From NCBI GenBank assembly GCA_016217545.1, contig JACRHT010000016.1, forward strand, positions 797,540-861,539: a stretch of DNA of 64,000 bases, read 5' to 3'. Under the pieces are notes generated by a model. That model was not told the origin of the DNA, made no database searches, and saw nothing but the letters and a program-made list of their open reading frames with translations. This stretch comes from Opitutia bacterium (GTDB lineage Bacteria > Verrucomicrobiota > Verrucomicrobiia > Opitutales > Opitutaceae). Positions 53,619-64,000 of the stretch are shown one piece after another. Each line of letters begins with the position of its first letter. Positions within the stretch are counted from its first letter, which is position 1. The position numbers and the translations under genes are program-made.

Positions 53619-54614
53619 TCAGCGCGCCGCCGCGCCCGCGGGCGGACGCGTGATCTTCAGCCCGCCCAGCAGTTCGTCGATGTCGCCCGCCGCGCGAGCA
53701 TAAGTGCGCTCCGGCGCCCACGCGCGCAGCTGCACCGTGCCTTCAGGGCCCGTATAAAAGTAGCCGTGGTTCTCGAAAAGCGCGCCGTCGGTGCGCACAC
53801 TGAAAAACAACTCCTCCACCATCGACGCGCCGCGCAGCTTCTTGCCGCGCTTCTTCACCGTCACGGTCTCGGCGTGTTCCTTGATCTTGGAGACAACCAG
53901 CTCCTCCAACGGTCCCATGTGACGCTCGGGCGAAGTGATGAATTCAGCCTCGGCCGACTCGTCGACCCGCAGCATCGCGACGCTGTTGGGATCCGTGATC
54001 TGCGGGTCGCGAAACCAGCGGCAGCCGTCGTAGCGCAACGTGAAGTTGCCCTGCTTGATCTCGCGCCAGCGCTCGCGGTCCTCGACGAGGCGCGCATTGG
54101 CGAAATCCGGCCGCACATCGATGCTGGCAAGAAACGCCGTCGCCGTCCGGCTCGGCCGCTCGCCGCCCGGCCATTCGGCGCTGAAGAAATACAGCGACCC
54201 TCCGATGAGCACGAGGCGCACTTCGCGATGCGTCTTCTGCGCCGGCTGCGCCACGAGCAAGCGCTGTCCGTCGTATTGCCCCAGCGGCCACTGCTCGTCC
54301 TGTTTGATCTGGCCGCGCCGCGAATTCATGAACGCCTCGATCGTCGAAACATAGAGTTGCTCGCGCTCGGCCGGGACCGGCACGACGGGATAAGTCACGC
54401 GCAACACCATCAAATGCTCGCCGGCGGATTCGACATAGCGGCGTTCCGCCAGCTGATCGCCTTGCGGCGTCGGCGTCCGCTGGTCGTCGACCTTCGGTTC
54501 CGAGGGGAAAACCGCCGTGATCGCCCAGCCGGCGGGCGCGCACGTGACGTCCGCGCGGGCGGACGCCACGAAACAAAGCACGGCAAGGCAAAGCGCGCGA
54601 ACGTGGAGGGGCAC
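53619..54614 (-). CDS. Secreted protein of unknown function
   Basis: 331 residues with a signal peptide (about 1-21, CLAVLCFVASARA). The rest has repeated beta-strand patterns (for example AGEHLMVLRVTYPVVPVPAE, then GGSLYFFSAEWPGG). I recognise no family. Neighbouring genes give no clear clue; it lies downstream of nothing on its strand. Confidence 0.75.
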   Translation of the reverse strand: MPLHVRALCLAVLCFVASARADVTCAPAGWAITAVFPSEPKVDDQRTPTPQGDQLAERRYVESAGEHLMVLRVTYPVVPVPAEREQLYVSTIEAFMNSRRGQIKQDEQWPLGQYDGQRLLVAQPAQKTHREVRLVLIGGSLYFFSAEWPGGERPSRTATAFLASIDVRPDFANARLVEDRERWREIKQGNFTLRYDGCRWFRDPQITDPNSVAMLRVDESAEAEFITSPERHMGPLEELVVSKIKEHAETVTVKKRGKKLRGASMVEELFFSVRTDGALFENHGYFYTGPEGTVQLRAWAPERTYARAAGDIDELLGGLKITRPPAGAAAR

Positions 54615-54712
54615 GGCGCGAAGGAAGCGGGCGCCGTGCCATCGGGCAAGCGCGCAAAAGCAGGGAGATTACGCAGACCCGCGTAGGCCGTTCGCCCCTG
54701 CCAAATAGAACA

Positions 54713-54734
54713 GTGCCGCGCGCGAACGCGGCAC
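54713..54734 (-). terminator. Hairpin after tpiA
   Basis: GTGCCGCG (54713-54720) pairs with CGCGGCAC (54727-54734) and on the minus strand is followed by TGTTCTATTT. A moderate terminator candidate 10 bases past the tpiA stop. Confidence 0.55.
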
Positions 54735-54744
54735 TCGGCGTCGC

Positions 54745-55539
54745 TTACTGAGCCGCCATCGCCGCTTTGACGAGCTCGACGAACGACTTCGCCTCGAGCG
54801 AGGCGCCGCCGATGAGCCCGCCATCGATGTCGGGTTGCGCGAGCAGCTCCGGGGCATTCGATGGCTTCATCGAACCGCCGTAGAGGATGCGGACCTTCGC
54901 CGCCAGCGCCGCGCCGTAGAGGCCGGTGAGCAGGCTGCGGATGAAAGCGTGGACTTCCTGGGCCTGCGCGGTCGTGGCCACCTTGCCGGTGCCGATCGCC
55001 CAGACGGGCTCGTAGGCGATAACGACGGACGTGATCTGCTCGGGCTTCACGCCCGCAAGAGCGGCCTCGGTCTGCGTCTTGACGACTTCGAGAGTCTTGT
55101 TGCCTTCGCGCTCGGCGAGGGTTTCGCCGACGCAGAGGATCGGGCGCAGCTCGTTGGCGAGCGCGGCGAGGACCTTCTTGTTCACCAACGCGTCAGTTTC
55201 GCCGAAATACTGGCGGCGCTCCGAGTGGCCGAGGATCACGTGCGTGACGTAGTGCGCGCGGAGCATCTCGGCGGAGATCTCACCCGTGAACGCACCGTTC
55301 TTCTCCGCGTGCATGTTCTGCGCGCCGAGCTTGACCGCCTGACCTTCAAGCGCGTGGCGGACGCTTTCCAACGCGGTGAACGGCGGGCACACGACGATGT
55401 CGACCGCGGTCTCGCGACCGACCTGCTCGGCGATTTCCTTCGTGAGCGTGGCGCCGTCGGCGGCGGTTTTGTTCATCTTCCAGTTGCCGGCGATGAGCTT
55501 CTTGCGGATTTGAATCGGGGATTGGGTCGGGGAGGACAT
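54745..55539 (-). CDS. tpiA: Triosephosphate isomerase
   Basis: 264 residues with a short N-terminal extension before KKLIAGNWKMNK. The catalytic Lys is in NWKMNK, His in ILGHSERR, and Glu in AYEPVWAIGTG; the phosphate loop is ILYGGSM. It interconverts DHAP and glyceraldehyde-3-phosphate. Last gene of a gapA-pgk-tpiA cluster; hairpins lie between each pair. Confidence 0.97.
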   Translation of the reverse strand: MSSPTQSPIQIRKKLIAGNWKMNKTAADGATLTKEIAEQVGRETAVDIVVCPPFTALESVRHALEGQAVKLGAQNMHAEKNGAFTGEISAEMLRAHYVTHVILGHSERRQYFGETDALVNKKVLAALANELRPILCVGETLAEREGNKTLEVVKTQTEAALAGVKPEQITSVVIAYEPVWAIGTGKVATTAQAQEVHAFIRSLLTGLYGAALAAKVRILYGGSMKPSNAPELLAQPDIDGGLIGGASLEAKSFVELVKAAMAAQ

Positions 55540-55556
55540 GGGTCGGAAAATTGAAT

Positions 55557-55586
55557 GGGCCAGCGAGGACGGTGCCGCGCTGGCCC
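55557..55586 (-). terminator. Hairpin between pgk and tpiA
   Basis: GGGCCAGCG (55557-55565) pairs with CGCTGGCCC (55578-55586), followed on the minus strand by ATTCAATTTTCC. Either a leaky terminator or an RNA processing and stability element. Confidence 0.6.
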
Positions 55587-55605
55587 GGTTCGGACAAGCG
55601 GAGAA

Positions 55606-56850
<1,245 letters not shown>

Positions 56851-56862
56851 GGAAGTAAGGGG

Positions 56863-56894
56863 AAAAAATGAAGGCGGGGCTGATGGCCCCGCCT
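56863..56894 (-). terminator. Hairpin with T tract between gapA and pgk
   Basis: AGGCGGGGC (56872-56880) pairs with GCCCCGCCT (56886-56894), followed on the minus strand by TTCATTTTTT. It is a strong terminator by structure, yet pgk lies 13 bases beyond, so it may set gapA expression higher than pgk. Confidence 0.8.
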
Positions 56895-56939
56895 CCGTGA
56901 GAAACGTGAGAGTTCGGGCCATCAGCCCGACGCTGAGAT

Positions 56940-58037
<1,098 letters not shown>

Positions 58038-58164
58038 TCAACTAATGCCCCAATGCTTTGGCAAGTGAGATACCCGCACAGCGCGCGGCATTAGCACCTT
58101 TGCAGTGACATAATCGCCGCGCTGGCGAAATTACGCTGCGACAAATCCCGCCCCCGCGCGCCGG

Positions 58165-60621
58165 CTATTCGCCGGACGTCCAGAGTCCGCACCCGAGCGC
58201 CGGCACGAACAGCTCCGCGGCGACCGTGCCCGGCGGCGCGGTGCGGCGGTCGTAGAAACGCGCGTGATCAGCCACCAGCCGCCAATCGTGAGCGGCCACG
58301 GTGTCGCCGATGGAGATCGTGACGTCCTCCTGTAGCGGGTTGACCGCGAAGAGCAGCTTCTGCGGGCCGGCACTGCCGTCGGCATTGTAGACGAGCGCGA
58401 GCGATCTGCCGTCGGGACCGGCAAAGGCCTGAAAGAACCCCTCGCTCGGCCGCGTCCAGAGCCGCAAGTGACGTCCCGCCTGCGACCGGCGGAACGCGAT
58501 CCACTCCGCGAAATACGCGTGCGTGCCGGCGTAGCGGCGCAGGCGGCGGTAATCGAGCGCGTTGAGGTCGCCGCGCAGGTAGGTGTTGTTCACGCCGTGC
58601 TTCGAGCGGAGAAAATCCTGCCCGGCCGACACCATCGGGATGCCGATCGATGAGAACAGAATCGCCGCCATCAGGTGCGTGCGGCGCACGTCGTTCAGCG
58701 TCGGGCGGAAGCCGTTCTTGTCGCCGTTCTCGGTGATCTCGTCGAGCCAGGTGCGGTCGTCGTGCGACTCGGTGTAGTTCACCGTCTGCGCCGGCCAATA
58801 GGCGAAGTGCCACGGCGAACCTTTCAGGAAATACTCGAGCTTGTCCGCCGCGCCGTTGGCCCGGACGTAGTCGCGCAGGAAATTACGATAGCCGTCGTTC
58901 CACGACGCGAAGCCGGTCGGCCGCAACGCGTCGGCGATGTGTCCGCGGAAGCTCCACGGCTCGGCGAACAGGATGACGTCGGGCTTCACTTTTTTGAGCG
59001 CAACCTCGATTTCGCTCAGCACGCCGACACCGATCAACTCGGCCAAATCAAAACGGAAGCCGTCCACGCCGTAGGCCTCGATGAGATGCACGAGGCTGTC
59101 GATGATGAGACGCTTCGTCATCGCCGAGCGGCAGCGCAGGTCGTTGCCGACGCCGCTCCAGTTCAAGAGCGCGCCATCGTCGCCGAGCTCGAAGTGGTAG
59201 AGCTTGTCGATGAACATCAGGTGCGCCGGCTCGCCCGAGTGGTTGTAGACCACGTCGAGGATCACGGCCATGCCCTGGCGGTGGAAGGCCGCGACGAGTT
59301 CCTGGAACTCCTTCACCTGCGTCGCGCGCTCGGGCGCGGTGCCGAAGGCGCTGGCCGGCGCGAACCAGTTCGTGGTCATGTAGCCCCACTGGTATTCGTC
59401 GGGCTTCGCGTTGTCGTGCTCCTGCACCGGCTGCAGCTCGACCGCGTTCACGCCGAGGCGTTTCAAATAAAACTCGGGGCTCTCGACCCACTTTTTCAGT
59501 CCCGCGAAACCACGCCGCTCGTCGGCTGTGGCCTCGATGGGCGCGTGCGCCGTCAGATCGCGCACGTGCGCCTCGACGGCGACGAGGTCCTGCCAGGCCG
59601 GCGTGCGGAAGCTCCGATCGCCCTGCCCCACCCACGCGCGATCGAGCACGATGCCCGGACCGTCACGCCCCACCGCGGCAAACGCGTAGGGATCGAGGAT
59701 GCGCTGATTCGGGTGGAAGTTGCCGAAAACGTTCTGCGGACCGCTGACGTTATACCAGTAGAACCAGCCGTGCAGGTTCTGGTCGAGCCGCGCCTCCCAA
59801 ACGCCGCGCCACTCGCCGTCCTCGAGTCGCTTGTCGAGATCGTAGACATGCGGGCCGCCGGGCGCGTCGACTTGCTCCGCCACGGAGACCTTCACCGTCT
59901 TCGCACGCGGGGCGAAGAGCCGGAACGTCGTCTCGTTCTTCCGCACCAGCGCGCCGAGCGGGAGATCGCTCTTCAGCGCGTGGAAAAACTTCCCGAGCCG
60001 CAGCCGAATCTTCGGCGACTGTTGTCCATCGCGCAGGTGCACGACCGAATACGCGCGGCTCGGCTCGAGCGGCGCGTTGGTCGTGAAGGCGAAGAGGTTC
60101 CGTCCCGTGCGGTGCGGCAGCAGCAACCGGTTGACGTGACCTTCATCATCGCGGGAGGAATTCGTCGCGTCGGGCGAGAGCGACAGCCAGCGCGCGTCAC
60201 TGGTGACAAACTTGAAGCGCAGCGGCGGCTCGCGCAGCAAATCGGCCACGGGCAGCGCGAGCGTCCACAAGTCGCGACCGAGCAGCGTGGATTTCTTCAG
60301 CTGCCACTCGGGCCGGCCGATCGCCGCGCCCCAGCCGTTGAAGTCGCCGCCGACGTAGAGCGAGGTGCGGTCGAAATCGATGCCGGCGTGTTCGGCCGGA
60401 TCGAGGACGAAGACCAGTTGCCCCTCCGCATCGACGTAGTAGCCCGCCTCCTCCGCATAGACCTCCGGCACAGCCGGCACGAGCGAGGCGATCTGAAAGG
60501 CTTTTTCACCCGGCGCCAGCAGGGGCAGCAGCTCCGCGGTCCAATCCGCGTCGAGTTCGATGATGCCGCTCGAAGCGGACGTGAGCCACGCGCGGAGGAT
60601 GCGATGTTCGGGCTGATTCAA
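58165..60621 (-). CDS. pulA: Type I pullulanase / GH13 debranching enzyme
   Basis: 818 residues from a TTG at 60621, just after the phosphodiesterase stop. The N-terminal domains (about 1-330) include an early VGGDFNGWGA carbohydrate-binding-like segment and a CBM48-like part. The GH13 barrel shows DVVYNHSG, GVDGFRFDLAELIG with the nucleophile Asp near 523, ILFAEPW with the acid Glu, and NYTESHDD with the stabilising Asp. No signal peptide, so it probably debranches glycogen or imported glucans in the cytoplasm. Neighbouring glycolytic genes fit this. Confidence 0.88.
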   Translation of the reverse strand: MNQPEHRILRAWLTSASSGIIELDADWTAELLPLLAPGEKAFQIASLVPAVPEVYAEEAGYYVDAEGQLVFVLDPAEHAGIDFDRTSLYVGGDFNGWGAAIGRPEWQLKKSTLLGRDLWTLALPVADLLREPPLRFKFVTSDARWLSLSPDATNSSRDDEGHVNRLLLPHRTGRNLFAFTTNAPLEPSRAYSVVHLRDGQQSPKIRLRLGKFFHALKSDLPLGALVRKNETTFRLFAPRAKTVKVSVAEQVDAPGGPHVYDLDKRLEDGEWRGVWEARLDQNLHGWFYWYNVSGPQNVFGNFHPNQRILDPYAFAAVGRDGPGIVLDRAWVGQGDRSFRTPAWQDLVAVEAHVRDLTAHAPIEATADERRGFAGLKKWVESPEFYLKRLGVNAVELQPVQEHDNAKPDEYQWGYMTTNWFAPASAFGTAPERATQVKEFQELVAAFHRQGMAVILDVVYNHSGEPAHLMFIDKLYHFELGDDGALLNWSGVGNDLRCRSAMTKRLIIDSLVHLIEAYGVDGFRFDLAELIGVGVLSEIEVALKKVKPDVILFAEPWSFRGHIADALRPTGFASWNDGYRNFLRDYVRANGAADKLEYFLKGSPWHFAYWPAQTVNYTESHDDRTWLDEITENGDKNGFRPTLNDVRRTHLMAAILFSSIGIPMVSAGQDFLRSKHGVNNTYLRGDLNALDYRRLRRYAGTHAYFAEWIAFRRSQAGRHLRLWTRPSEGFFQAFAGPDGRSLALVYNADGSAGPQKLLFAVNPLQEDVTISIGDTVAAHDWRLVADHARFYDRRTAPPGTVAAELFVPALGCGLWTSGE

Positions 60622-60624
60622 GCG

Positions 60625-61554
60625 TCAGGGTTTCGGCGGATTGTCGAAGGCGTAGAGCACGGGCTTGCCGTCGAAATACGGAAACTGCCCGAGCCCGAGC
60701 ACGTAACATGCCGTCGCGCACGTGTCCTCGGTGCGCACCATGAGTTCGATGGATTGCGTGAGATCGAAGCCCTTCTTGATGGTCGGGCCGTTGGCGATCC
60801 AAGGGATGTTGCGGCTGCGGGGATCCTCGGGGCCGTGCGTCAGGCCGGCGCCGCCGTGGTCGGCCGAGAGGATGATCAGCGTCTGCTCGCGCACGCCGGC
60901 TTCGTCGAGTGCAGCGAGCACGCGACCGACGCACGCGTCGGCTTGCTCGATCGCAACCATCTGCTCGGCGGAACCCCAGCCGTATTTGTGGCCGCGTTTG
61001 TCGTTGGCCGGGAAATGCACGAAGGTGAGCTCAGGCTTGTGTTCGCGGATGATCTTCACGGCCGCGTCGGCGACGGGCGCGTCGTCCTCGATGTCCTTGC
61101 CCTCGGGAATCCACATGTAGGTGATCGTGCCGGGCTTCGCGAGCGTGTGGAACTTCGACTTACCGCTGATGAGCGCGGTCGTGTAGTTCCATTTGCGCGC
61201 GAGTTCGAAAACCGTCGGGACCTTCGGGTAGATCGGGTGCAGGAGCGGCAGATCCTCGTTCCATTCGATGCCGTGCTTCCGCGGCACGACGCCGGTGAGC
61301 ATGCTCGTGTGGGACGGCAAGGTGATGGAGACCGCCGTGGTCTGCGCCCACATCGTGAAGGCGCCGTTCTTGATCATGCCGTGGATCACCGGCGTGTTGG
61401 CGAGCAGGAGGCGGTCGGGACGGAGGCCGTCGATGCTGATGATCAGCACCCGCTCGATGGCCGCGATCGGCCGCGCGGGTTTCTCCTTTGCCTCGTCCGC
61501 GCGTGCCAGCAGCACCGCAACGCCCATCACCGCCAACCCGAGGAATCGTTTCAT
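60625..61554 (-). CDS. Secreted alkaline-phosphatase-superfamily phosphodiesterase
   Basis: 309 residues from the ATG at 61554, which begins a signal peptide (about 1-19). [14 protein letters not shown] provides a metal Asp, [14 protein letters not shown] the catalytic Thr/Ser region, [14 protein letters not shown] and [13 protein letters not shown] the other metal ligands. This is the nucleotide pyrophosphatase/phosphodiesterase type. Substrate unknown. Its stop is 3 bases before the pulA start, so they may be co-transcribed. Confidence 0.87.
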   Translation of the reverse strand: MKRFLGLAVMGVAVLLARADEAKEKPARPIAAIERVLIISIDGLRPDRLLLANTPVIHGMIKNGAFTMWAQTTAVSITLPSHTSMLTGVVPRKHGIEWNEDLPLLHPIYPKVPTVFELARKWNYTTALISGKSKFHTLAKPGTITYMWIPEGKDIEDDAPVADAAVKIIREHKPELTFVHFPANDKRGHKYGWGSAEQMVAIEQADACVGRVLAALDEAGVREQTLIILSADHGGAGLTHGPEDPRSRNIPWIANGPTIKKGFDLTQSIELMVRTEDTCATACYVLGLGQFPYFDGKPVLYAFDNPPKP

Positions 61555-61693
61555 CCCGCCTACGCTAGGCCCGCCGTCCACGCTGTCGAGCGCGGGAAAG
61601 CCGGGACGGGTGACGATTCCGTGCCGCCGAGAGAAACCGCCGCCGAAGTTTTGGATTCCTTCGCGTCCGAACGTGGTTTCCCTTGGCAGAAAC

Positions 61694-62926
61694 ATGGCCC
61701 GCGAACGCCTCCTCGTCGCCCTCTCCGGCGGAGTCGACAGCTCCGTCGCCGCTCTGCTCCTCAAGGAACAGGGGCACGACGTCGTGTGCGCCTACATGAA
61801 AAACTGGATCAACGAGGACAATGTCATCGGCCATTGCCCGTGGATGCAGGACATCGACGACGCGCGCGCCGTGTGCGACCGCCTCGGGCTGGAGTTCCGC
61901 GTCGTGAACCTCATGCAGGACTACCGACGTCTCGTGGTCGACTACCTGCTCGACGGCTACCAGCGCGGCCTGACGCCGAATCCCGACGTCATGTGCAACA
62001 GCCGCGTGAAGTTCGGCGTCTTCGCCGCGTATGCGCGCGCCGAGGGATTCCAAGGCCTCGCAACCGGACACTACGCGCGGCGGAAGGAGCGCGTTGACCC
62101 CAACGCGCTCGAGAGCGCCCCGAACGCGTTGCGGTCAACGCGTTCCACCTACGCGCTCCTCGAAGGGAGCGACAAAAACAAGGACCAGTCCTACTTCCTC
62201 GCCTTGCTCAATCAGGAGCAACTCGCCTTCGCGCGCTTCCCCATCGGCGATTTGCCCAAGCCCGAACTCCGTGCGCTCGCCGCGCGCGCCAGCCTGCCGA
62301 CGGCCACGAAGAAAGACAGCCAGGGCATCTGCTTCATCGGCGAAGTGAAAATGGCGGACTTCCTCCGTGCCTACGTGCCCGAGCAACCCGGCCCGATCGT
62401 GCGCGCCACGGACGGACACGTGCTCGGTGAACACCGCGGGCTGCACTACTTCACCATCGGCCAGCGCAAGGGCATCGGCATTCCATCGAACACCGACCAC
62501 CAAGCCTACGTCGTCGTCGGCAAACGCGCCAGCGACCACGCGCTGCTCGTGGCCTTCGACGGCCCCGAAGCGCCCGGCTTGTGGACCAATGAGTGCCGCG
62601 TGCATGGCCTCAGTTTCATCGGCGAGCCGATCACGGAGCCCACGACGCTCGAATGCCGCGTGCGCTACCGAGACCCGCGCGTGCCGGTGGAGTTCATTCC
62701 GGAAGGTAGGGCGGGACCGCTGGGCCCGCCGCGAACGTCACTTGAACCTGCATCGAACAACGGCGGGCCCGGCGGTCCCGCCCTACCCCAAACCGGCGCC
62801 GCCGGGACGTTGGCGGCCACCTCGGCCATGCTCCGCTTTTCCACCCCGCAACGCGCCCTCGCCTCCGGCCAAATCCTCGCGCTCTACCGCGGCGAGGAGT
62901 TGCTCGGTGGAGGGGTGTTCGTGTGA
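61694..62926 (+). CDS. mnmA: tRNA-specific 2-thiouridylase MnmA
   Basis: 410 residues, about 30-50 longer than usual. The PP-loop is [18 protein letters not shown]; the two catalytic Cys are in [13 protein letters not shown] and SQGICFIG. It thiolates U34 of Lys, Glu and Gln tRNAs. Two segments of palindromic DNA lengthen it: [18 protein letters not shown] after GHYARR, and a Gly/Pro-rich stretch [12 protein letters not shown] to [11 protein letters not shown] before the C-terminal beta-barrel. Both are in frame. Confidence 0.94.
   Translation: MARERLLVALSGGVDSSVAALLLKEQGHDVVCAYMKNWINEDNVIGHCPWMQDIDDARAVCDRLGLEFRVVNLMQDYRRLVVDYLLDGYQRGLTPNPDVMCNSRVKFGVFAAYARAEGFQGLATGHYARRKERVDPNALESAPNALRSTRSTYALLEGSDKNKDQSYFLALLNQEQLAFARFPIGDLPKPELRALAARASLPTATKKDSQGICFIGEVKMADFLRAYVPEQPGPIVRATDGHVLGEHRGLHYFTIGQRKGIGIPSNTDHQAYVVVGKRASDHALLVAFDGPEAPGLWTNECRVHGLSFIGEPITEPTTLECRVRYRDPRVPVEFIPEGRAGPLGPPRTSLEPASNNGGPGGPALPQTGAAGTLAATSAMLRFSTPQRALASGQILALYRGEELLGGGVFV
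62087..62145 (+). repeat. Pair of 10-bp-stem hairpin repeats inside mnmA
   Basis: GAGCGCGTTG (62087-62096) pairs perfectly with CAACGCGCTC (62101-62110) around ACCC. GAACGCGTTG (62122-62131) pairs perfectly with CAACGCGTTC (62136-62145) around CGGT. The two look like inverted copies of one unit. Confidence 0.85.
62705..62787 (+). repeat. 27-bp inverted repeat (26 of 27 matching) inside mnmA
   Basis: The arm at 62705-62731 is the reverse complement of 62761-62787 with a single mismatch, around a 29-base spacer. Each arm begins GGTAGGGCGGGACC read outward in, so a GTAG head is present on both ends. Confidence 0.92.
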
Positions 62927-63083
62927 TGCGAGTGCGGCATTCTGCTCTGCCCGCCGCAGCGGCAAAAAGCCGCAGTCGAAAACAGCGGGCTTGAGTAACA
63001 ATGACCTGCGGATACTTCTCGCACCATATCCCCAAGTCCGGCGCAGCTTCCGACTGCGGCACACTCACACTGTTCGGCAAAAG

Positions 63084-63548
63084 ATGAAACGCTCTTCCGT
63101 ATTTCTAATCGTAGTTAGCGCGGCCTTCATTGCCATCGTCACATTCGTCGCGATGGTAGCGCAGAATTATTGGCGTCCAAGCAAGGAAGCCACATTGCTC
63201 TCGGCGGTGCTTCTTCCAGCCACATATGCGGTGCTTGTTGTCGCACTATTTGTCGTTCGGCGCACGCGCATCGAGAAGAAGAAGGCTCGTTCGCTCTTCG
63301 TCTGGGCTCATCTCGCGTGTTTCCCGGCGTCGACATTTTTGCTTCTCTACGCGTGCGTTCAGCTGTCGATGCTGCCGATGCAAGCGCTCCTGATTCCTGG
63401 ACTTTCGCTCACGCTTGGATGGGTTGCGGTCTTGCCCCTGAGCATCGCGGCTTTCGTGCGTTCGCGACTCTGGATCGATCTCGCAGCGATACCGTGCTGT
63501 ATCGCTCTAGGGATCTCCAGCTTTCCGGTGATGATTACCATGACGTGA
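63084..63548 (+). CDS. Orphan four-helix membrane protein
   Basis: 154 residues from the ATG at 63084. Four hydrophobic segments (about 6-27, 38-58, 70-90 and 100-145). I recognise no family. Its base composition is clearly less GC-rich than the rest of the window, including codons such as TTT, ATT and TTA-like choices. It lies between mnmA and an IS110 transposase, so recent acquisition is likely. The 157 bases before it hold no other gene that I can support. Confidence 0.7.
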   Translation: MKRSSVFLIVVSAAFIAIVTFVAMVAQNYWRPSKEATLLSAVLLPATYAVLVVALFVVRRTRIEKKKARSLFVWAHLACFPASTFLLLYACVQLSMLPMQALLIPGLSLTLGWVAVLPLSIAAFVRSRLWIDLAAIPCCIALGISSFPVMITMT

Positions 63549-63628
63549 AAAGGCCGAACCAGTAGGAATGAGAAGGCGTGAGAGGTCCGCGTCGCCGTAG
63601 AGGCGCGCGCGGTTCTACTCTCCGCCTT

Positions 63629-64000
63629 ATGAACACGAACGAACTGACGATTGGATTGGATCTCGGGGACCGCCGGCATCACGTGTGCGTCCTCTCCGCC
63701 GCCGGCGATATCCTCGCTGAGGAAGTGCTCCCGAACACCCGCGAGTGCCTCGGTGCCTACGCCGCGCGTTATCCGGGTGCGACGATCATCATGGAGACGG
63801 GCACGCATTCGCCGTGGGTCTCGCGGCTACTCGAACAGCAGGGCCACCGCGTGATCGTGGCCAACGCCCGCAAGCTCCGCGCCATCTCCTCGAGTCACAC
63901 CAAGAACGACGCCGAGGACGCCCGCATGCTCGCCCGGCTCGGCCGCGCCGATCCCGCGTTGCTCAGCCCGATCAAGCACCGCAGCGAACAAGGCCAGCGC
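63629..64000 (+). mobile_element. IS110-family transposase, N-terminal part (cut by window edge)
   Basis: 124 residues are visible before the edge. TIGLDLGDRRHHVCVL supplies the first Asp of the DEDD domain, IIMETGTHSPWVSRLL the Glu, and KNDAEDARMLARL the Asp pair. The C-terminal serine-containing domain lies outside the window. IS110 elements recombine with a bridge RNA made from their non-coding end. The left end of the element is not resolved; it could lie in 63549-63628. Confidence 0.92.

Noticed and set aside
58675..62097. An 1140-codon plus-strand frame across pullulanase, phosphodiesterase and the start of mnmA
   Set aside because: It overlaps three real genes in other frames and shows no family features.

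Overview
The window is GC-rich and almost fully coding, with no gene-free stretch longer than 300 bases. It looks like a chromosome segment from a member of the Verrucomicrobiota close to Opitutaceae. The pointers are a TonB-dependent receptor with an 'LSPFEV' motif just after its signal peptide, a 51-residue basic protein of the kind I recall from Chlamydiae and Verrucomicrobia, and the general gene content (GH115, DUF3450 TonB system, verrucomicrobial-type omega subunit). Most gene starts lack a Shine-Dalgarno sequence.

Layout. 1-5966 (+): a TonB2-type energy-transduction operon (DUF3450, TtpC-like ExbB, ExbB, ExbD, TonB, TPR protein, and a secreted protein with a TonB-C-like end), mostly joined by ATGA overlaps. 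5973-20363 (-): a plant-polysaccharide locus, read from the TonB receptor at 20363 down through an SGNH esterase, GH3, GH35, CE4 deacetylase, GH115 alpha-glucuronidase, mannonate dehydratase and an SDR reductase. This is a plausible glucuronoxylan-to-2-keto-3-deoxygluconate route. 20649-24875: cardiolipin synthase, a methyltransferase and an S15-type hydrolase. 24943-29907 (-): threonine synthase, aspartokinase, PlsY, homoserine kinase and SmpB. 30090-34917: rpoZ, cutA, the small basic protein, DedA, tRNA-Arg(CCG), lpdA, a small membrane protein and a GT4 glycosyltransferase.

35150-41050 (+): a giant UvrA-family protein with four ABC ATPase modules. Its gene carries five in-frame arrays of four heptamers each and three GTAG-headed palindromic (REP-like) elements. 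41090-46851 (-): GH28 and a GH65-like glycosidase translationally coupled to tsaD, preceded by ctpA. 46886-53615: a MidA-type methyltransferase, rpmB, small accessory genes, murJ, an FmdB zinc ribbon and a polyprenyl synthase. 53619-62926: tpiA-pgk-gapA, pullulanase, a phosphodiesterase and mnmA, which also carries in-frame palindromic repeats. 63084-64000: an orphan membrane protein of lower GC and the start of an IS110-family transposase that runs off the window.

The least explained signal is the repeated, frame-preserving invasion of two conserved DNA-repair and tRNA-modification genes (uvrA and mnmA) by REP-like palindromes, together with the four-unit heptamer arrays in uvrA. The clearest physiological unit is the adjacent pairing of a dedicated TonB motor with a hemicellulose and uronate degradation locus.
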